A DNA stretch of 64,000 bases from Oceanospirillum linum (GCF_900182785.1 NZ_FXTS01000002.1:310001-374000), one strand, 5' to 3'. Positions 45,027 through 54,052 are shown, numbered from the stretch's first letter. Notes: generated by a model from the letters alone, not told the origin. Made by a program: numbers and translations.

Positions 45027-46054
45027 TGAAACCACCTGTGACCCGTAATCCACCTGTCTGGGCCGGTGGCAGGCAGTCTGGAGTTGCTTTGATCAGTGTT
45101 CTGCTGATTTTTGCTATCGCGGCGATTCTGGCTGCGCGTATGATGAGTCAGGGGGGTATCCGGACAGAGCAAACCGGAGCTTACCAGCTGCAACAGCAGC
45201 TTGAAGCCTATGCTCGTGGTGGTGAAACTTATGCCATTGCGCTTTTAAAAGAAGACTGGCGACAGGATCAGGCGGCAGGAGAGCAGGCTTACGATCATCC
45301 TTCGGAACCCTGGGGGCAGCTCGACCATTTCCTGTTGAACACCGGTCATGATAGTTCTGAAGACGACAGTCTGCGCATCCGTATTTTGCCAATGGATGGT
45401 TTTCTGAATATCAACAACCTACTGAAAGAAGACGGTGGCCATTCCGATGTGCGCTATCTTACCAGCTTGCGGCAACTACTGAGTATCAACGGTGTTCCGG
45501 AGGCTCTGGCAGATCAGGCTCTGGACTGGATCGACCAGAATAATATACCGACAGGTCTGACAGGGGCCGAAGATAATGACTACCTGTTACAGACGCCTGC
45601 GTATCGGACCTCAGACCAGAATCTTTTGGATACCGATGAGCTGATGCTGCTGGCGGCGGGGTCTCCGGAAGATCGCCTCCGGATGAGTGAAATGCTGGTG
45701 GGGCTTCCGTCGCATACCCAGATCAATCTTAACGCTGCGAACCCTGATGCCCTTGCTGCCCTGCTTGGGCAAACAGAGGATCAGGCCAGGTCCTTGCTGG
45801 TGGGAGCTGAATATGTGCCGATTCAATCTGTGACAAAGTTTCTGACGGAGCGATCCATACCTCTGGAATTGGCGGAGCTATTTTCAATACGCAGCCGGTT
45901 TTTTATGATTACTACCCAGGTTGACTGGCAGGCACAGCGCTTTGCTTTGACCACCTTGCTGGAACGGGATCTTGATACCGGCCATGTATCTGTCTTGCAG
46001 CGTCGCTTTCAACCCGTTTCCCGGCAGCGCTTCATACGGCAGGCTGAAGAGTGA
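45026..46054 (+). CDS. gspK: Minor pseudopilin K
   Basis: 342-residue tip pseudopilin. Its processing site is QSG/VALISVLLIFAIAAIL and it lacks Glu5, as usual for GspK. It has the large alpha domain (NINNLLKEDGG and the QALDWIDQN helix) and a later hydrophobic-poor region. Coupled to gspJ by a one-base overlap. Confidence 0.94.
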   Translation: MKPPVTRNPPVWAGGRQSGVALISVLLIFAIAAILAARMMSQGGIRTEQTGAYQLQQQLEAYARGGETYAIALLKEDWRQDQAAGEQAYDHPSEPWGQLDHFLLNTGHDSSEDDSLRIRILPMDGFLNINNLLKEDGGHSDVRYLTSLRQLLSINGVPEALADQALDWIDQNNIPTGLTGAEDNDYLLQTPAYRTSDQNLLDTDELMLLAAGSPEDRLRMSEMLVGLPSHTQINLNAANPDALAALLGQTEDQARSLLVGAEYVPIQSVTKFLTERSIPLELAELFSIRSRFFMITTQVDWQAQRFALTTLLERDLDTGHVSVLQRRFQPVSRQRFIRQAEE

Positions 46055-46100
46055 TAACCGCAACCATGAATCATCAACGTTCAGGCAAGGAGTTTGGACT

Positions 46101-46850
46101 ATGCCGCGTAATCTGGCTGTAATTTACCAGCCATATCGAGACCCTGAAAACCCTCTGGTTTGGTTTCCATTGGATCAGTTAGCATTATCAGGTAACGGAG
46201 GTGGGTTTGCTCAGAGTGGCATGCAGGGGGATTTCTCAGATTTTCATGGGACATTAGCTGCGGAAAGTCCCACGGTTAACCTGTATCTCTTTTTGGCGGA
46301 TGAGCTGCTGAGCTTTCATCAGGTTGATGTACCCCAAGGGGTTAAGCGTAGTATACAGAAGCTGCTGCCGGTTTTACTGGAGGAGCAGTTGGCTCAGGAT
46401 ATTGAGCAAATTGGTGTGCATTATGTGGATGTCCAATATGATGGTTCCGTGCCGGAAACGATGATGTGTAATACGGCAGTTTGGGATCGTCAAAGCCTTG
46501 AAACTCTCATGGCGAGGCTGAAAGCACCAGGGCAGCCTGATAAAGAAAACAGCAGTGCCCATGTTATCCGGTTGAAAGCGTGCTTGCCGTGTTCCGTTTG
46601 TCCGTTATTGGATGACGCCATTCGGGCTCAACCCCGACCGGACTTCTGGCAAATAATTCCCCGGATTCCTACTGCTCACCAGCTTCAGGCTGCAGATAGG
46701 GATGATAGTGTGCCGTTATTGCTGGAAGCCCATCAATGGAACTTAATAACACCGGAACAAAGTGAGGTAAGTCCTTTTGTTGGTGTCTTCGCTATGGGAG
46801 GGCTCGCGGTGGGGTTGTATCTGTTAAATCAGTGGTTGTCGGTTTTTTAG
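46101..46850 (+). CDS. gspL: Type II secretion protein L, truncated: cytoplasmic domain and membrane helix only
   Basis: 249 residues from ATG 46101 (AAGGAG upstream). Residues 1-220 correspond to the actin-like cytoplasmic domain that binds GspE, with CxxC-containing CLPCSVCPLLDD near 155. A single membrane helix (about 225-248, VGVFAMGGLAVGLYLLN) ends the protein: the stop follows five residues later. Usual GspL is about 400 residues, with a periplasmic ferredoxin-like domain that pairs with GspM. Only 67 bases separate the stop from the next, opposite gene, and a hairpin lies there, so the missing domain is not in another frame nearby. Sequence similarity is modest; the call leans on position. 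Confidence 0.75.
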   Translation: MPRNLAVIYQPYRDPENPLVWFPLDQLALSGNGGGFAQSGMQGDFSDFHGTLAAESPTVNLYLFLADELLSFHQVDVPQGVKRSIQKLLPVLLEEQLAQDIEQIGVHYVDVQYDGSVPETMMCNTAVWDRQSLETLMARLKAPGQPDKENSSAHVIRLKACLPCSVCPLLDDAIRAQPRPDFWQIIPRIPTAHQLQAADRDDSVPLLLEAHQWNLITPEQSEVSPFVGVFAMGGLAVGLYLLNQWLSVF

Positions 46851-46858
46851 CAGGTCTT

Positions 46859-46885
46859 GGTCTGCGTATATAGAATACGCAGACC
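46859..46885. terminator. Hairpin at the end of the gsp operon
   Basis: Perfect 10-bp stem GGTCTGCGTA/TACGCAGACC with a seven-base loop, eight bases after the gspL stop and facing the convergent DUF6172-like gene. No T-run on either side, so termination strength is unclear. Confidence 0.65.
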
Positions 46886-46917
46886 CGATACTGAAGTCTT
46901 TGGTGGCGAAGGCAGCG

Positions 46918-47316
46918 CTAGCTATCTTCGGAGGGCTGATCATCTTCAAATGGATCTGTTGCTTCACGCTGCCGGACAGTACCTACAGCGTCCTCGGTGC
47001 CATCGTTTATTTGCTCCGGCTCTTCTTCGCGTTCAACAAAAACCCGGTTTGCCGGTACTGCGATGATCTCCAGATAAAAGCTCTGCCACTGTTCAGCTTC
47101 AGCATGGCTTATTTTCTCATTGATCTGTGTAACATGAATCTCTTGTGCGCTTTCGGTATCTGCGCCGAACTTACAGTCAAAGTCCCAAAAATCGAAACCC
47201 TTAGGTAAGACCTTATTGCGTTCTCTTTTAAGGTATTTTTTGGCTTCGTTTTTGGCCGCTTCGATCAGGCGTGGATATTTGATCTTCGAATGGGAAAGCT
47301 TAAATGTTTTTTTCAT
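46918..47316 (-). CDS. DUF6172-like protein of unknown function
   Basis: 132 residues, no signal or membrane helix. The N-terminal half (MKKTFKLSHSKIKYPRLIEA, then YLKRERNKVLPKGFDFWDFD) resembles small basic proteins that I recall as DUF6172; the C-terminal 40 residues are strongly acidic and low in complexity. It stands alone between convergent and same-strand genes. Function unknown; family name from memory, not verified. Confidence 0.7.
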   Translation of the reverse strand: MKKTFKLSHSKIKYPRLIEAAKNEAKKYLKRERNKVLPKGFDFWDFDCKFGADTESAQEIHVTQINEKISHAEAEQWQSFYLEIIAVPANRVFVEREEEPEQINDGTEDAVGTVRQREATDPFEDDQPSEDS

Positions 47317-47519
47317 TGGAATCCTGATACTTGATATGAGGTGATAAGTGATACTCGCAGTATTGAACTTATCCCCTGAAATACGCGGGCATCATAACGG
47401 ATTTGCTTCTGAGCAGCTATCAGAACTTCAATGGGCGGCCGAGAAGGTTTTCAAAATATAGTGGTGTTGCAACACTCGGTTTGAAGCTGTCCCTGATAAT
47501 TCCTGTTGCTTTAGTGGTG

Positions 47520-48161
47520 TTAGAGTAGTCCGAGGTCAATAGCTTTAAGCACGGCTCTAGTGCGATCTCTAACATCCAGTTTCCTAAGAATGAAAGAAAC
47601 CTGATTGCGAATTGTGCCTTCTGAACGGTGAAGAGCTGCAGCGATTTCGATATTAGAGTAACCTGCGGCGATCAAACTAAGTACTTTCAGCTCGCCTTCT
47701 GTGAGTGTTTCTATTACAGGCTCGTAGAAGTCATTTTTTTTGGGAGGAGTAGTGAGTATCCGGTCTGTAATACCTGGCGACAGGGCCGTACCTCCTTTTG
47801 CAAGGGCTTCGATGGCACAGGTTAGGCGCTCTAGGTTGATATCTTTTAATGCGTAGCCTTTTGCTCCCTGGCGAATGCATTCCATTGCTTGCTCGGTATC
47901 ATCAAAGGTGGTTAATACCAGTACTGCCTGCTGCATGTGCTGCTCTCTCATTGCTTTTAAGACACCTATTCCGTCCAATATAGGCATGCGGATATCCAGC
48001 ATAACTACATCAATATTACGGGATTTATCCTCTAAAATGGCTAAAGCTTCCTGCCCATTGACGGCTTCTGCCACAACCTGAATGTTCTTCTTTAAAGCTA
48101 GCAAGCTTTTTAGGCCTTCTCTTAGTAAAGTTTGGTCATCGACAATAAGGACATTAATCAT
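47520..48161 (-). CDS. LuxR/NarL-family response regulator
   Basis: 213 residues from ATG 48161 (AGAGGAG eight bases before). Receiver domain 1-120: acidic pocket VDDQ (D8, D9), phospho-acceptor D56 in VVMLDIRMP, and Lys in GAKGYALKD. The DNA-binding HTH (about 145-210) reads LTEGELKVLSLIAAGYSNIE and SEGTIRNQVSFILRKL. It looks intact. It lies 41 bases after the end of the paired kinase frame; the likely operator is the inverted repeat at 49493. It resembles DesR/LiaR-type regulators that sense the membrane. Confidence 0.93.
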   Translation of the reverse strand: MINVLIVDDQTLLREGLKSLLALKKNIQVVAEAVNGQEALAILEDKSRNIDVVMLDIRMPILDGIGVLKAMREQHMQQAVLVLTTFDDTEQAMECIRQGAKGYALKDINLERLTCAIEALAKGGTALSPGITDRILTTPPKKNDFYEPVIETLTEGELKVLSLIAAGYSNIEIAAALHRSEGTIRNQVSFILRKLDVRDRTRAVLKAIDLGLL

Positions 48162-48202
48162 GATGAGAGCTCCTCTTTTTATCTGATCCGGTGGCATTTA
48201 GA

Positions 48203-49429
48203 TTAAAATTGATCGCTATCAGAAAATGGCACATTGATCTGAACTGAGAATCCTTGCGTGTTATAGCCCGCTTTGACTTTACCGTTAAAAGGGAGGAACC
48301 GTTCCTCCATTCCTCTTAGTCCATTCCCAGATTGAGGAGATTGCATCCGTTTCTTTGGCAAGCAGTTATTGCCGTTATCTTGCAGGCTTAAGCTTAAACC
48401 GGTGAGGTCTTTTTTTAGCTGTATTTCTATTTATTCAGCGGTACTGTGTTTCATACAGTTGGTCAGTGCTTCCTGCACAGCCCTGAATAGAGCTCCGGCC
48501 AGCTGCGCATTACAGATTTCCAAATCAGGAGATATTCTTAGTTTGACTTCAAGCTGAGGTAGGTTGTTGCAAAGAGCCTGCAATGCTGATGTCAGGTTGA
48601 TTTTTCGCTGTTCCCGCAAGGTGCTGACGGAGTTTCGGACATCACTCAGAAGCAACCGTGTGATTTGTTGTGCTTTGCTAACATGCTCTGCAGCACGCTC
48701 TGCTTTGCAGTGGCTTGCGACTTCTAGCTGAATGCTCAGACCCGTTAAGTGATGGCCTAGTGTATCGTGTAAATCTCTAGCGATCCGAAGACGTTCGTCA
48801 CGAGCTATGGTGTTGTAACGCAAAGATTGGGTTGCTTTTAGTTCTCTCAATAAATTGGCGGATTGAGCTCGGGCCTGGCGTTCTGAGTGCAAACGAATAG
48901 CAAATAAATAGGCAAAGGCATTGTACAAGGTAAAGGCCAGCCCATTGACCAGAGTGTGCTGGGAGTTTCCAGAATCAGCTTTAATCAATGCTATGACTAG
49001 GGGGAGAGCTATCACAGGGATAATCAGTTTTGGCTTTAGTCCATAATCCACCAGCCTTACGAGGTAGATAATTAGCAGAATTGCCGTTAGCCCAATGTTA
49101 AAGAACAGCATCAGACCACATTGAATCATTAATGTGATGATCAGTACCTGTTTTTGCCATTGAGGCCAGCGCCATCTGTAAAAGTCAGTGAAGATCATGT
49201 ATAGCAGATATAGGAAAAAAGCTGAGCAGAGTAGGGTAATGTTTAGTGCAGAAACTTCCGGCAGGTGGTTCGGAATTACGCTTGGTACCAGCCAGCTATT
49301 AAAGGTATATAAACTTACGAAGCTCCATGTAAACAATGCCAGTAGGAATTCATAACGGTCTTTTATTTGCTCAATCCGATTGCTTAGCGCTTTTCTTAGG
49401 TAGGACTGAGCTGTGTCTGGTTGGTTCAT
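48203..49429 (-). pseudogene. DesK-type sensor histidine kinase interrupted by an in-frame stop
   Basis: Partner kinase of the regulator. The N-terminal part has about six membrane helices (30-180), then the HisKA_3 box with H221 in ARDLHDTLGHHL. The frame meets TAA at 48431-48433 just after the N-box (QEALTNCMKHSTAE). The same frame stays open beyond it to a second stop at 48203 and encodes the rest of the ATPase: LQDNGNN (G1) and SGNGLRGMEERF (G2). So one codon (TAA, possibly from CAA) splits an otherwise whole gene of about 408 codons. As read here the product is 332 residues without the ATP lid. Recent nonsense mutation or sequencing error are the options. Confidence 0.88.
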
Positions 49430-49492
49430 GTCAGGCTGTTCACGGCTGAAAATTATGTAGAAACTCTAGCTTTTTTAGATGGTTATTGCGAA

Positions 49493-49530
49493 GTGATAAA
49501 TGTCACGATTTAGATTGTGACATTTATCAC
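49493..49530. promoter_or_regulatory. Perfect 14-bp inverted repeat, likely operator for the response regulator
   Basis: GTGATAAATGTCAC (49493-49506), ten bases, then GTGACATTTATCAC (49517-49530). The two arms are exact reverse complements. It lies in the 176-base region between the divergent kinase and mipA genes. The centre-to-centre distance of 24 bases is near two helical turns, suiting two regulator dimers or one large dimer. Binding by the adjacent NarL-type regulator is inference. Confidence 0.75.
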
Positions 49531-49605
49531 AAGCAGCTGATGTTGTTTCCCCTTAGACTTGCTTCCTCGTTATTTTTCGTGTGTTGAAAACTAGGATACT
49601 ACGTC

Positions 49606-50449
49606 ATGATATTACCTTGCAGAATGTTCAAACCATTCTCTTCTACTTATGTCAAAGCTTCATTAAGCATTGTTTGGGGTGTTATGCTGGTATCTGATGT
49701 GGTCCTGGCTAGTGGCCAAATGAACAGGGAATCTGAGGAGTATTCCGATCAAGTGCGCTGGGAGTTTGGCCTGATGTCTGGTGTGCAGCGGGCTTCATGG
49801 AAGGGGGGGCATGACACAAAACACGGCTTTACCTTTTATTAATGCTGAAGTCGGTAACTGGCATATTGGTCCAAAGTATGGTATCGCTCAGTACATAATC
49901 CGTTTTCCTGACGCTCAGTATGGTTTAGGTGTTGGCTATCGGGATGATAGTTATCATACAAACTGGATTCCTGGCTTTAAAGCGTCAAGGGCTCCTGAGC
50001 TGGATGGCTATGAATCCGGTGGTGGTGATGTGACTTTTTTAGCGCAGTTCAGGTATCGGCAACTGACTCTGAAGATGGAGCAGGATATATCCGGCAATTC
50101 TGACGGCTTTACTGCAGAAGTTGCCGTGGAACATATTTTGTTCGGCCGGGGATTAGGGTTGAACCTAAAAGCGAATACTGGGTTTTACTGGCAAAGTCAG
50201 GATTATGTCCGTCACCTGTACGGGGTCTCCGGCCGGAATGTTGATACCAATAAAGGCAGGTTTTTCTATGAGCCTGATAGCGCTTTGAACCTGTTTGCCA
50301 GCGTCAATGTAAGTTATATCTTTGACCAACGGTGGGGCGTGCATAGTTCCTACCGGTTTGAGTATTTTGATACTACGATTACCGACAGTCCTATTGTTGA
50401 TGGTAAAAACAAACAGGCACTGCATGTAACCTTAACCTATCGGATGTAA
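49606..50449 (+). pseudogene. MipA/OmpV-family outer-membrane protein, frameshifted at G7
   Basis: The first frame (49606-49842) encodes a signal peptide (to about LVSDVVLASG) and the first strand; a +1 frame (to 50449) encodes the rest of the beta-barrel, with YGLGVGYRDDS, DSPIVDGKNKQ and a final aromatic strand VTLTYRM. They join at a run of seven G (49803-49809). With six G the reading continues SWKGGMTQNTALPFINAEVG, which fits the family (about 280 residues). MipA proteins are outer-membrane barrels, often next to two-component systems. Either a phase-variable switch in the off state, decay, or a homopolymer error. Confidence 0.85.
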
Positions 50450-50607
50450 GCATAATTTTTTTGTATACAGCCTTTGTTAATATTCGATAAATCAGCATGT
50501 TAGATTCTTTTTCGGTGGAAACATTTCAATAAAAGAGATTTTTTAATTCATTCATCCGGTGAGTATAGTAAGGTACTTTAGATTTAAGTTTAATAAAAGG
50601 CGTTCTG

Positions 50608-51183
50608 ATGAACTCACAAACGAATCTCCTGATACGCACATCCTTTGCCAAACTCTTCTCAATTATTTTCTTGGTTTTGGCCCTTGCAATTGTTTTCTCT
50701 CTGATTTTCGACATCTTTAATGATCTGGTCGATGGCGTAGGGTTTATGCAGATTTTTCTGGGGAGTATTAACACTGGGATTATCGCGCTGGCTGTTTTTG
50801 AATTAGCTCTGGTTATCCATAAGGAGTATTCCGGAGAAGAAGCAGAAGATGAAGACCCGGTGGCGGCTTTAAGGAGGACGATTCCTCGTTTTATCGGAAC
50901 CGTATGTGTCGCCTTGTCACTGGAAGGGCTGATCATGGTCATCAAATATAGCCAGTTTGATCTGGCTGGAAACCTCTATTACCCGGTGGCTATTATCAGC
51001 AGTACAGCCTTTTTGCTGATCGCTCTGGGCGTATTTATTTTTCTGAGTGACAAATCCACCCGTGCTCTTGCAGTAGAAAACCAGTCAAAGGTACTGCAGA
51101 CAGGTGCACCTGCGGCGGGGCCGGATGCTGGTGAGCTTCATACTGCCAACTTTACTCCGGATGATAAAAAAGCAGCATCTTAG
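50608..51183 (+). CDS. Predicted inner-membrane protein, unknown function
   Basis: 191 residues with four membrane helices (about 14-36, 45-66, 92-113 and 122-146) and a hydrophilic, Ala/Pro-rich tail. An acidic loop (HKEYSGEEAEDEDPV) separates helices two and three. I do not recognise the family with confidence. It starts at an ATG with AAGGCG upstream, 158 bases after mipA on the same strand, but an AT-rich gap suggests its own promoter. Confidence 0.75.
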   Translation: MNSQTNLLIRTSFAKLFSIIFLVLALAIVFSLIFDIFNDLVDGVGFMQIFLGSINTGIIALAVFELALVIHKEYSGEEAEDEDPVAALRRTIPRFIGTVCVALSLEGLIMVIKYSQFDLAGNLYYPVAIISSTAFLLIALGVFIFLSDKSTRALAVENQSKVLQTGAPAAGPDAGELHTANFTPDDKKAAS

Positions 51184-51234
51184 CTGAATTTGCGCTAATT
51201 TTTGTCGTCAGTTACTTGAAGTTACTTAAGGAAT

Positions 51235-51492
51235 ATGACATTAACGTTGCTTCTTGACGACCTGAATAGTTTAATACTGGGCCGGATGGGTGGTGACGTT
51301 GGCTGGTTTTTGGCCATGCAGTCTCTGCACAGCAAACCAGTAGCCCTTAACGACAGGGTTGTAGCTTTTCTTCTTTATGCGTTCCTGGTCGCTGCCCTGG
51401 CCATATTGGTGGCGTGCTTTGGTTCTACCTTTTCAGACAATATTTGTATGAAGGTCTGCCATTCCAGGCACGTTGTGAGGCCTCTTATCTAA
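51235..51492 (+). CDS. Small hypothetical open frame with one membrane helix
   Basis: 85 residues, one hydrophobic stretch (about 43-62, VAFLLYAFLVAALAILVACF). AAGGA precedes the ATG by only three bases, and no family is recognised. The region from 51184 to 51546 has no other content I can name, so this frame is listed with low confidence and may be chance. Confidence 0.28.
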   Translation: MTLTLLLDDLNSLILGRMGGDVGWFLAMQSLHSKPVALNDRVVAFLLYAFLVAALAILVACFGSTFSDNICMKVCHSRHVVRPLI

Positions 51493-51546
51493 TCGGGGCT
51501 AACCAGAACTCAGTCCTGTGACTGTGTTGAAAAAAGTGAGGTTACT

Positions 51547-52068
51547 TTGAAACCTAAATCGATCAAGCCGACACAGATCGAGCGTAAGATGCGTCCGGAA
51601 GACTTTATTGTTTCCAAAACCGATGCTAAAGGACGAATTACTTACTGCAACCCGATTTTTCTTGAATTTTCCGGTTATACAGAACAGGAACTGTTGGGCG
51701 TCCAACATAATATTATCCGGCATCCTGATATGCCAAGGACAGCTTTTAAGCTGGCCTGGGACACTATTCAGTCCGGTAAAGAGTTTTTTGCTTATGTGAA
51801 GAATATGAGCAAAGACGGCAGTTTCTACTGGGTACTGGCTCATATGACACCCGATATGGGAAACAATGGCCAGCCGATGGGTTATACCTCTGTTCGGCGT
51901 TGCCCCCGGCCTGAAGCTTTAGATGCGATAATACCTATTTATGAACAACTGTTGTCAGCGGAGAAAGGGGCTGGGTCCCGTGATGCTCTGGATGCGGGTT
52001 TTCAGGTTCTCGATACACTATTAAAGCAGGAGGGTAAGACTTATGAAGAACTGGTTCTCACAATCTAG
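51547..52068 (+). CDS. Aer-type PAS sensor protein (stand-alone)
   Basis: 173 residues, mainly one PAS domain (about 20-115). SGYTEQELLGVQHNIIRHPD and GSFYWVLAHMTP match the PAS domain of the aerotaxis receptor Aer, including the RHPDMP segment needed for FAD binding or signalling there. It starts at a TTG (51547) with GTGAGG upstream. Its end overlaps the chemoreceptor gene by 26 bases, so the two are translated together and probably act as a split Aer. FAD binding is inferred. Confidence 0.85.
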   Translation: MKPKSIKPTQIERKMRPEDFIVSKTDAKGRITYCNPIFLEFSGYTEQELLGVQHNIIRHPDMPRTAFKLAWDTIQSGKEFFAYVKNMSKDGSFYWVLAHMTPDMGNNGQPMGYTSVRRCPRPEALDAIIPIYEQLLSAEKGAGSRDALDAGFQVLDTLLKQEGKTYEELVLTI

Positions 52069-53344
52069 TCAGTATTTGCTCCCTGTACTGCTTTTGCTGT
52101 TGGGCGCGGTAGCTTCTGCCTGGCAGCCAGCTGCAGCTGTTGTTAGCAGTGTTCTGGCTGCTGTTTGGCTGTTGGGCTTGACTATGAAACCTCGCCAGAA
52201 CCCTGAAGTAGCTCAGATTCAGTCTCTGTTTCAGAAGGTTGCTGATGGCCGATTGGAGCAGCGATTACCGAACACGCTGAATGACCCGGAGCTTGATCAG
52301 CTTCGTATCAGTATCAACTCTGCCCTTGATCAGACTGAGACGGCTTTTCGTGAAATTCTGGGTGCAATTCGGGCATCCGGAAATGGCCTGTATTTCCGTA
52401 AATTACAGGTCACCGGCTTACATGAAACGTTTCGTGGTGTGCTGGAAGAGATTCAGCAGGTGCTTGATGAGGTTCATCGCACACAGGAAATTGTTGATCG
52501 TGAGTCTCTGCTGTCCAGGATTTTTCTACGCTCAGAGCGAGGCATGTCTTCGGCAATGGATACGACAAATGCGACGCTGGAAAATGTGAATGAGCAAGCG
52601 AGTCATATTGCAGATTTTTCGCATAGTTTTTCTGAAACAGCGAGCGACATGGTTCAGGCTGCAGAGAAAATGTCTGCGGCTCTGATGGATGCGGGACAGT
52701 CAGCTGAATCCAGCTTTGCAGCTCTGCAGGCATTGACTGATGCGGCAACGGATATTCGAAATCGCAGCTCTCAAATTGATGAGCTGGCCTCCCAGACCAA
52801 CCTTTTGGCTCTGAATGCCGCTATTGAAGCTGCCCGGGCAGGAGAGGTTGGCCGTGGTTTTGCTGTTGTTGCGGATGAGGTGCGAAGTCTGGCTGATCAG
52901 TCCCAGGGAACGGCTCAGCAGATCTCGTCATCCATCAAAATTATGATGGATACGCTATCTTCTATGGTATCCCGGTTTGAGGTATTGCGTGAGGCGGTTG
53001 ATGAAGCCCGTGAGACCTCCGGCGTGTTTGGCGAAACATTGAAAGAGTCTGCTGAATCCGCCTGCACAGTTGATCAACAGGCGGGGCAAATCAGTAAGCT
53101 TGCCGACGTAATGGAGGGCTCTATGAGGCTCCTGCGTAGTGCTCAGAAAGCCAGGGCCGATGTTAATTCGATTCTGAATGGCAAGCCGATAGAGATCGGT
53201 AATCTGTCTGATATTGAACAGAAAGCAATTGATATGGCTGTAGAGGGGCGCTGGTCAAAAGATAGTAGTGACCGGGAAGCTCTGGTAGGCATATACGATC
53301 AGGTATTTACCGATATTGAACGTCAGTTGAATGGGCTACGCTAG
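52043..53344 (+). CDS. Methyl-accepting chemotaxis protein, partner of the PAS protein
   Basis: 433 residues: two hydrophobic helices (about 10-28 and 30-47) with almost no periplasmic loop, a HAMP-like stretch (55-110) and the signalling hairpin with the highly conserved tip LASQTNLLALNAAIEAARAG and GRGFAVVADEVRSLA (about 250-290). Without a periplasmic ligand domain it must take its signal from inside the cell, which fits the Aer-type PAS protein encoded by the overlapping gene. GGAGGG precedes the ATG. Confidence 0.93.
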   Translation: MKNWFSQSSQYLLPVLLLLLGAVASAWQPAAAVVSSVLAAVWLLGLTMKPRQNPEVAQIQSLFQKVADGRLEQRLPNTLNDPELDQLRISINSALDQTETAFREILGAIRASGNGLYFRKLQVTGLHETFRGVLEEIQQVLDEVHRTQEIVDRESLLSRIFLRSERGMSSAMDTTNATLENVNEQASHIADFSHSFSETASDMVQAAEKMSAALMDAGQSAESSFAALQALTDAATDIRNRSSQIDELASQTNLLALNAAIEAARAGEVGRGFAVVADEVRSLADQSQGTAQQISSSIKIMMDTLSSMVSRFEVLREAVDEARETSGVFGETLKESAESACTVDQQAGQISKLADVMEGSMRLLRSAQKARADVNSILNGKPIEIGNLSDIEQKAIDMAVEGRWSKDSSDREALVGIYDQVFTDIERQLNGLR

Positions 53345-53428
53345 CGCCTTTAAGATGAACTGTAGATTTGGCTGGTTTGACCGCCAGCCTGTCTCTTTCG
53401 TGTTAGCCGATATCCCCCTGGCAGATAC

Positions 53429-53902
53429 CTAAACCAGCATCTCCTGGCTAATCTCATTAAAATGGTCACAGCTCTGAATCAGGCTGTTGGCGGTTAGAGA
53501 AGAAACACCATAAACTTCGGTTTGCGTGCCGAACTTTTGTTTGACCCGCTCCAGAAGCTGATCAAAGTCCCCATCGCCGGACAGCAGAATCACCTTATCC
53601 ACGTCAGGTGCCTGCTCATAGAGATCCAGAGTGATCCCCACATCCCAGTCACCTTTTGCAGAACCATCGCTCCTTTGGATAAACGGCTTTAGTTTTACCG
53701 TAAAGCCGATGTGTTTCAGGGCTTGCTGGAACTTCTGTTGGCCTGGGTCCTGACTATTGATGGCATAAGCTGTAGCGCTAACAATATCACCTTCCTGACT
53801 TATCCGCTGCCAAAAATAGCGATAATTGAACGAGCGTCCAAATACCTGGCGGGTGGTGTAATAGATGTTCTGAATATCAGCAAAAATCGCGATTCGTGAC
53901 AT
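53429..53902 (-). CDS. NYN-domain protein (LabA/DUF88 family, putative ribonuclease)
   Basis: 157 residues from ATG 53902, where the NYN fold begins (MSRIAIFADIQNIYYTTRQ). The PIN-like acidic residues are visible: FADIQN, KGDWDVGITLDLY and LLSGDGDFDQLLERVK. Members are thought to be nucleases acting on RNA. An ATG 18 codons upstream is open but would add an unrelated N-terminus. Single gene. Confidence 0.88.
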   Translation of the reverse strand: MSRIAIFADIQNIYYTTRQVFGRSFNYRYFWQRISQEGDIVSATAYAINSQDPGQQKFQQALKHIGFTVKLKPFIQRSDGSAKGDWDVGITLDLYEQAPDVDKVILLSGDGDFDQLLERVKQKFGTQTEVYGVSSLTANSLIQSCDHFNEISQEMLV

Positions 53903-54052
53903 GACCAACCTTAGGCTTTTATCTGTATGGAGAGCCAAGGTACAGGATCTTTCCATTCGGTTAAACCCTGTTGTTTTGATGGCATAGGGCCGCCTCTTGT
54001 TTAGTGCTAAACTGCTGCCATTTTATGTTGCTGTCTATACTGAGGTGTTATT

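Noticed and set aside
46851..46917. Possible frameshifted remainder of gspL
   Set aside because: Only 67 bases to the next opposite gene and no periplasmic-domain coding in any frame there, so it is a true short GspL rather than a frameshift.
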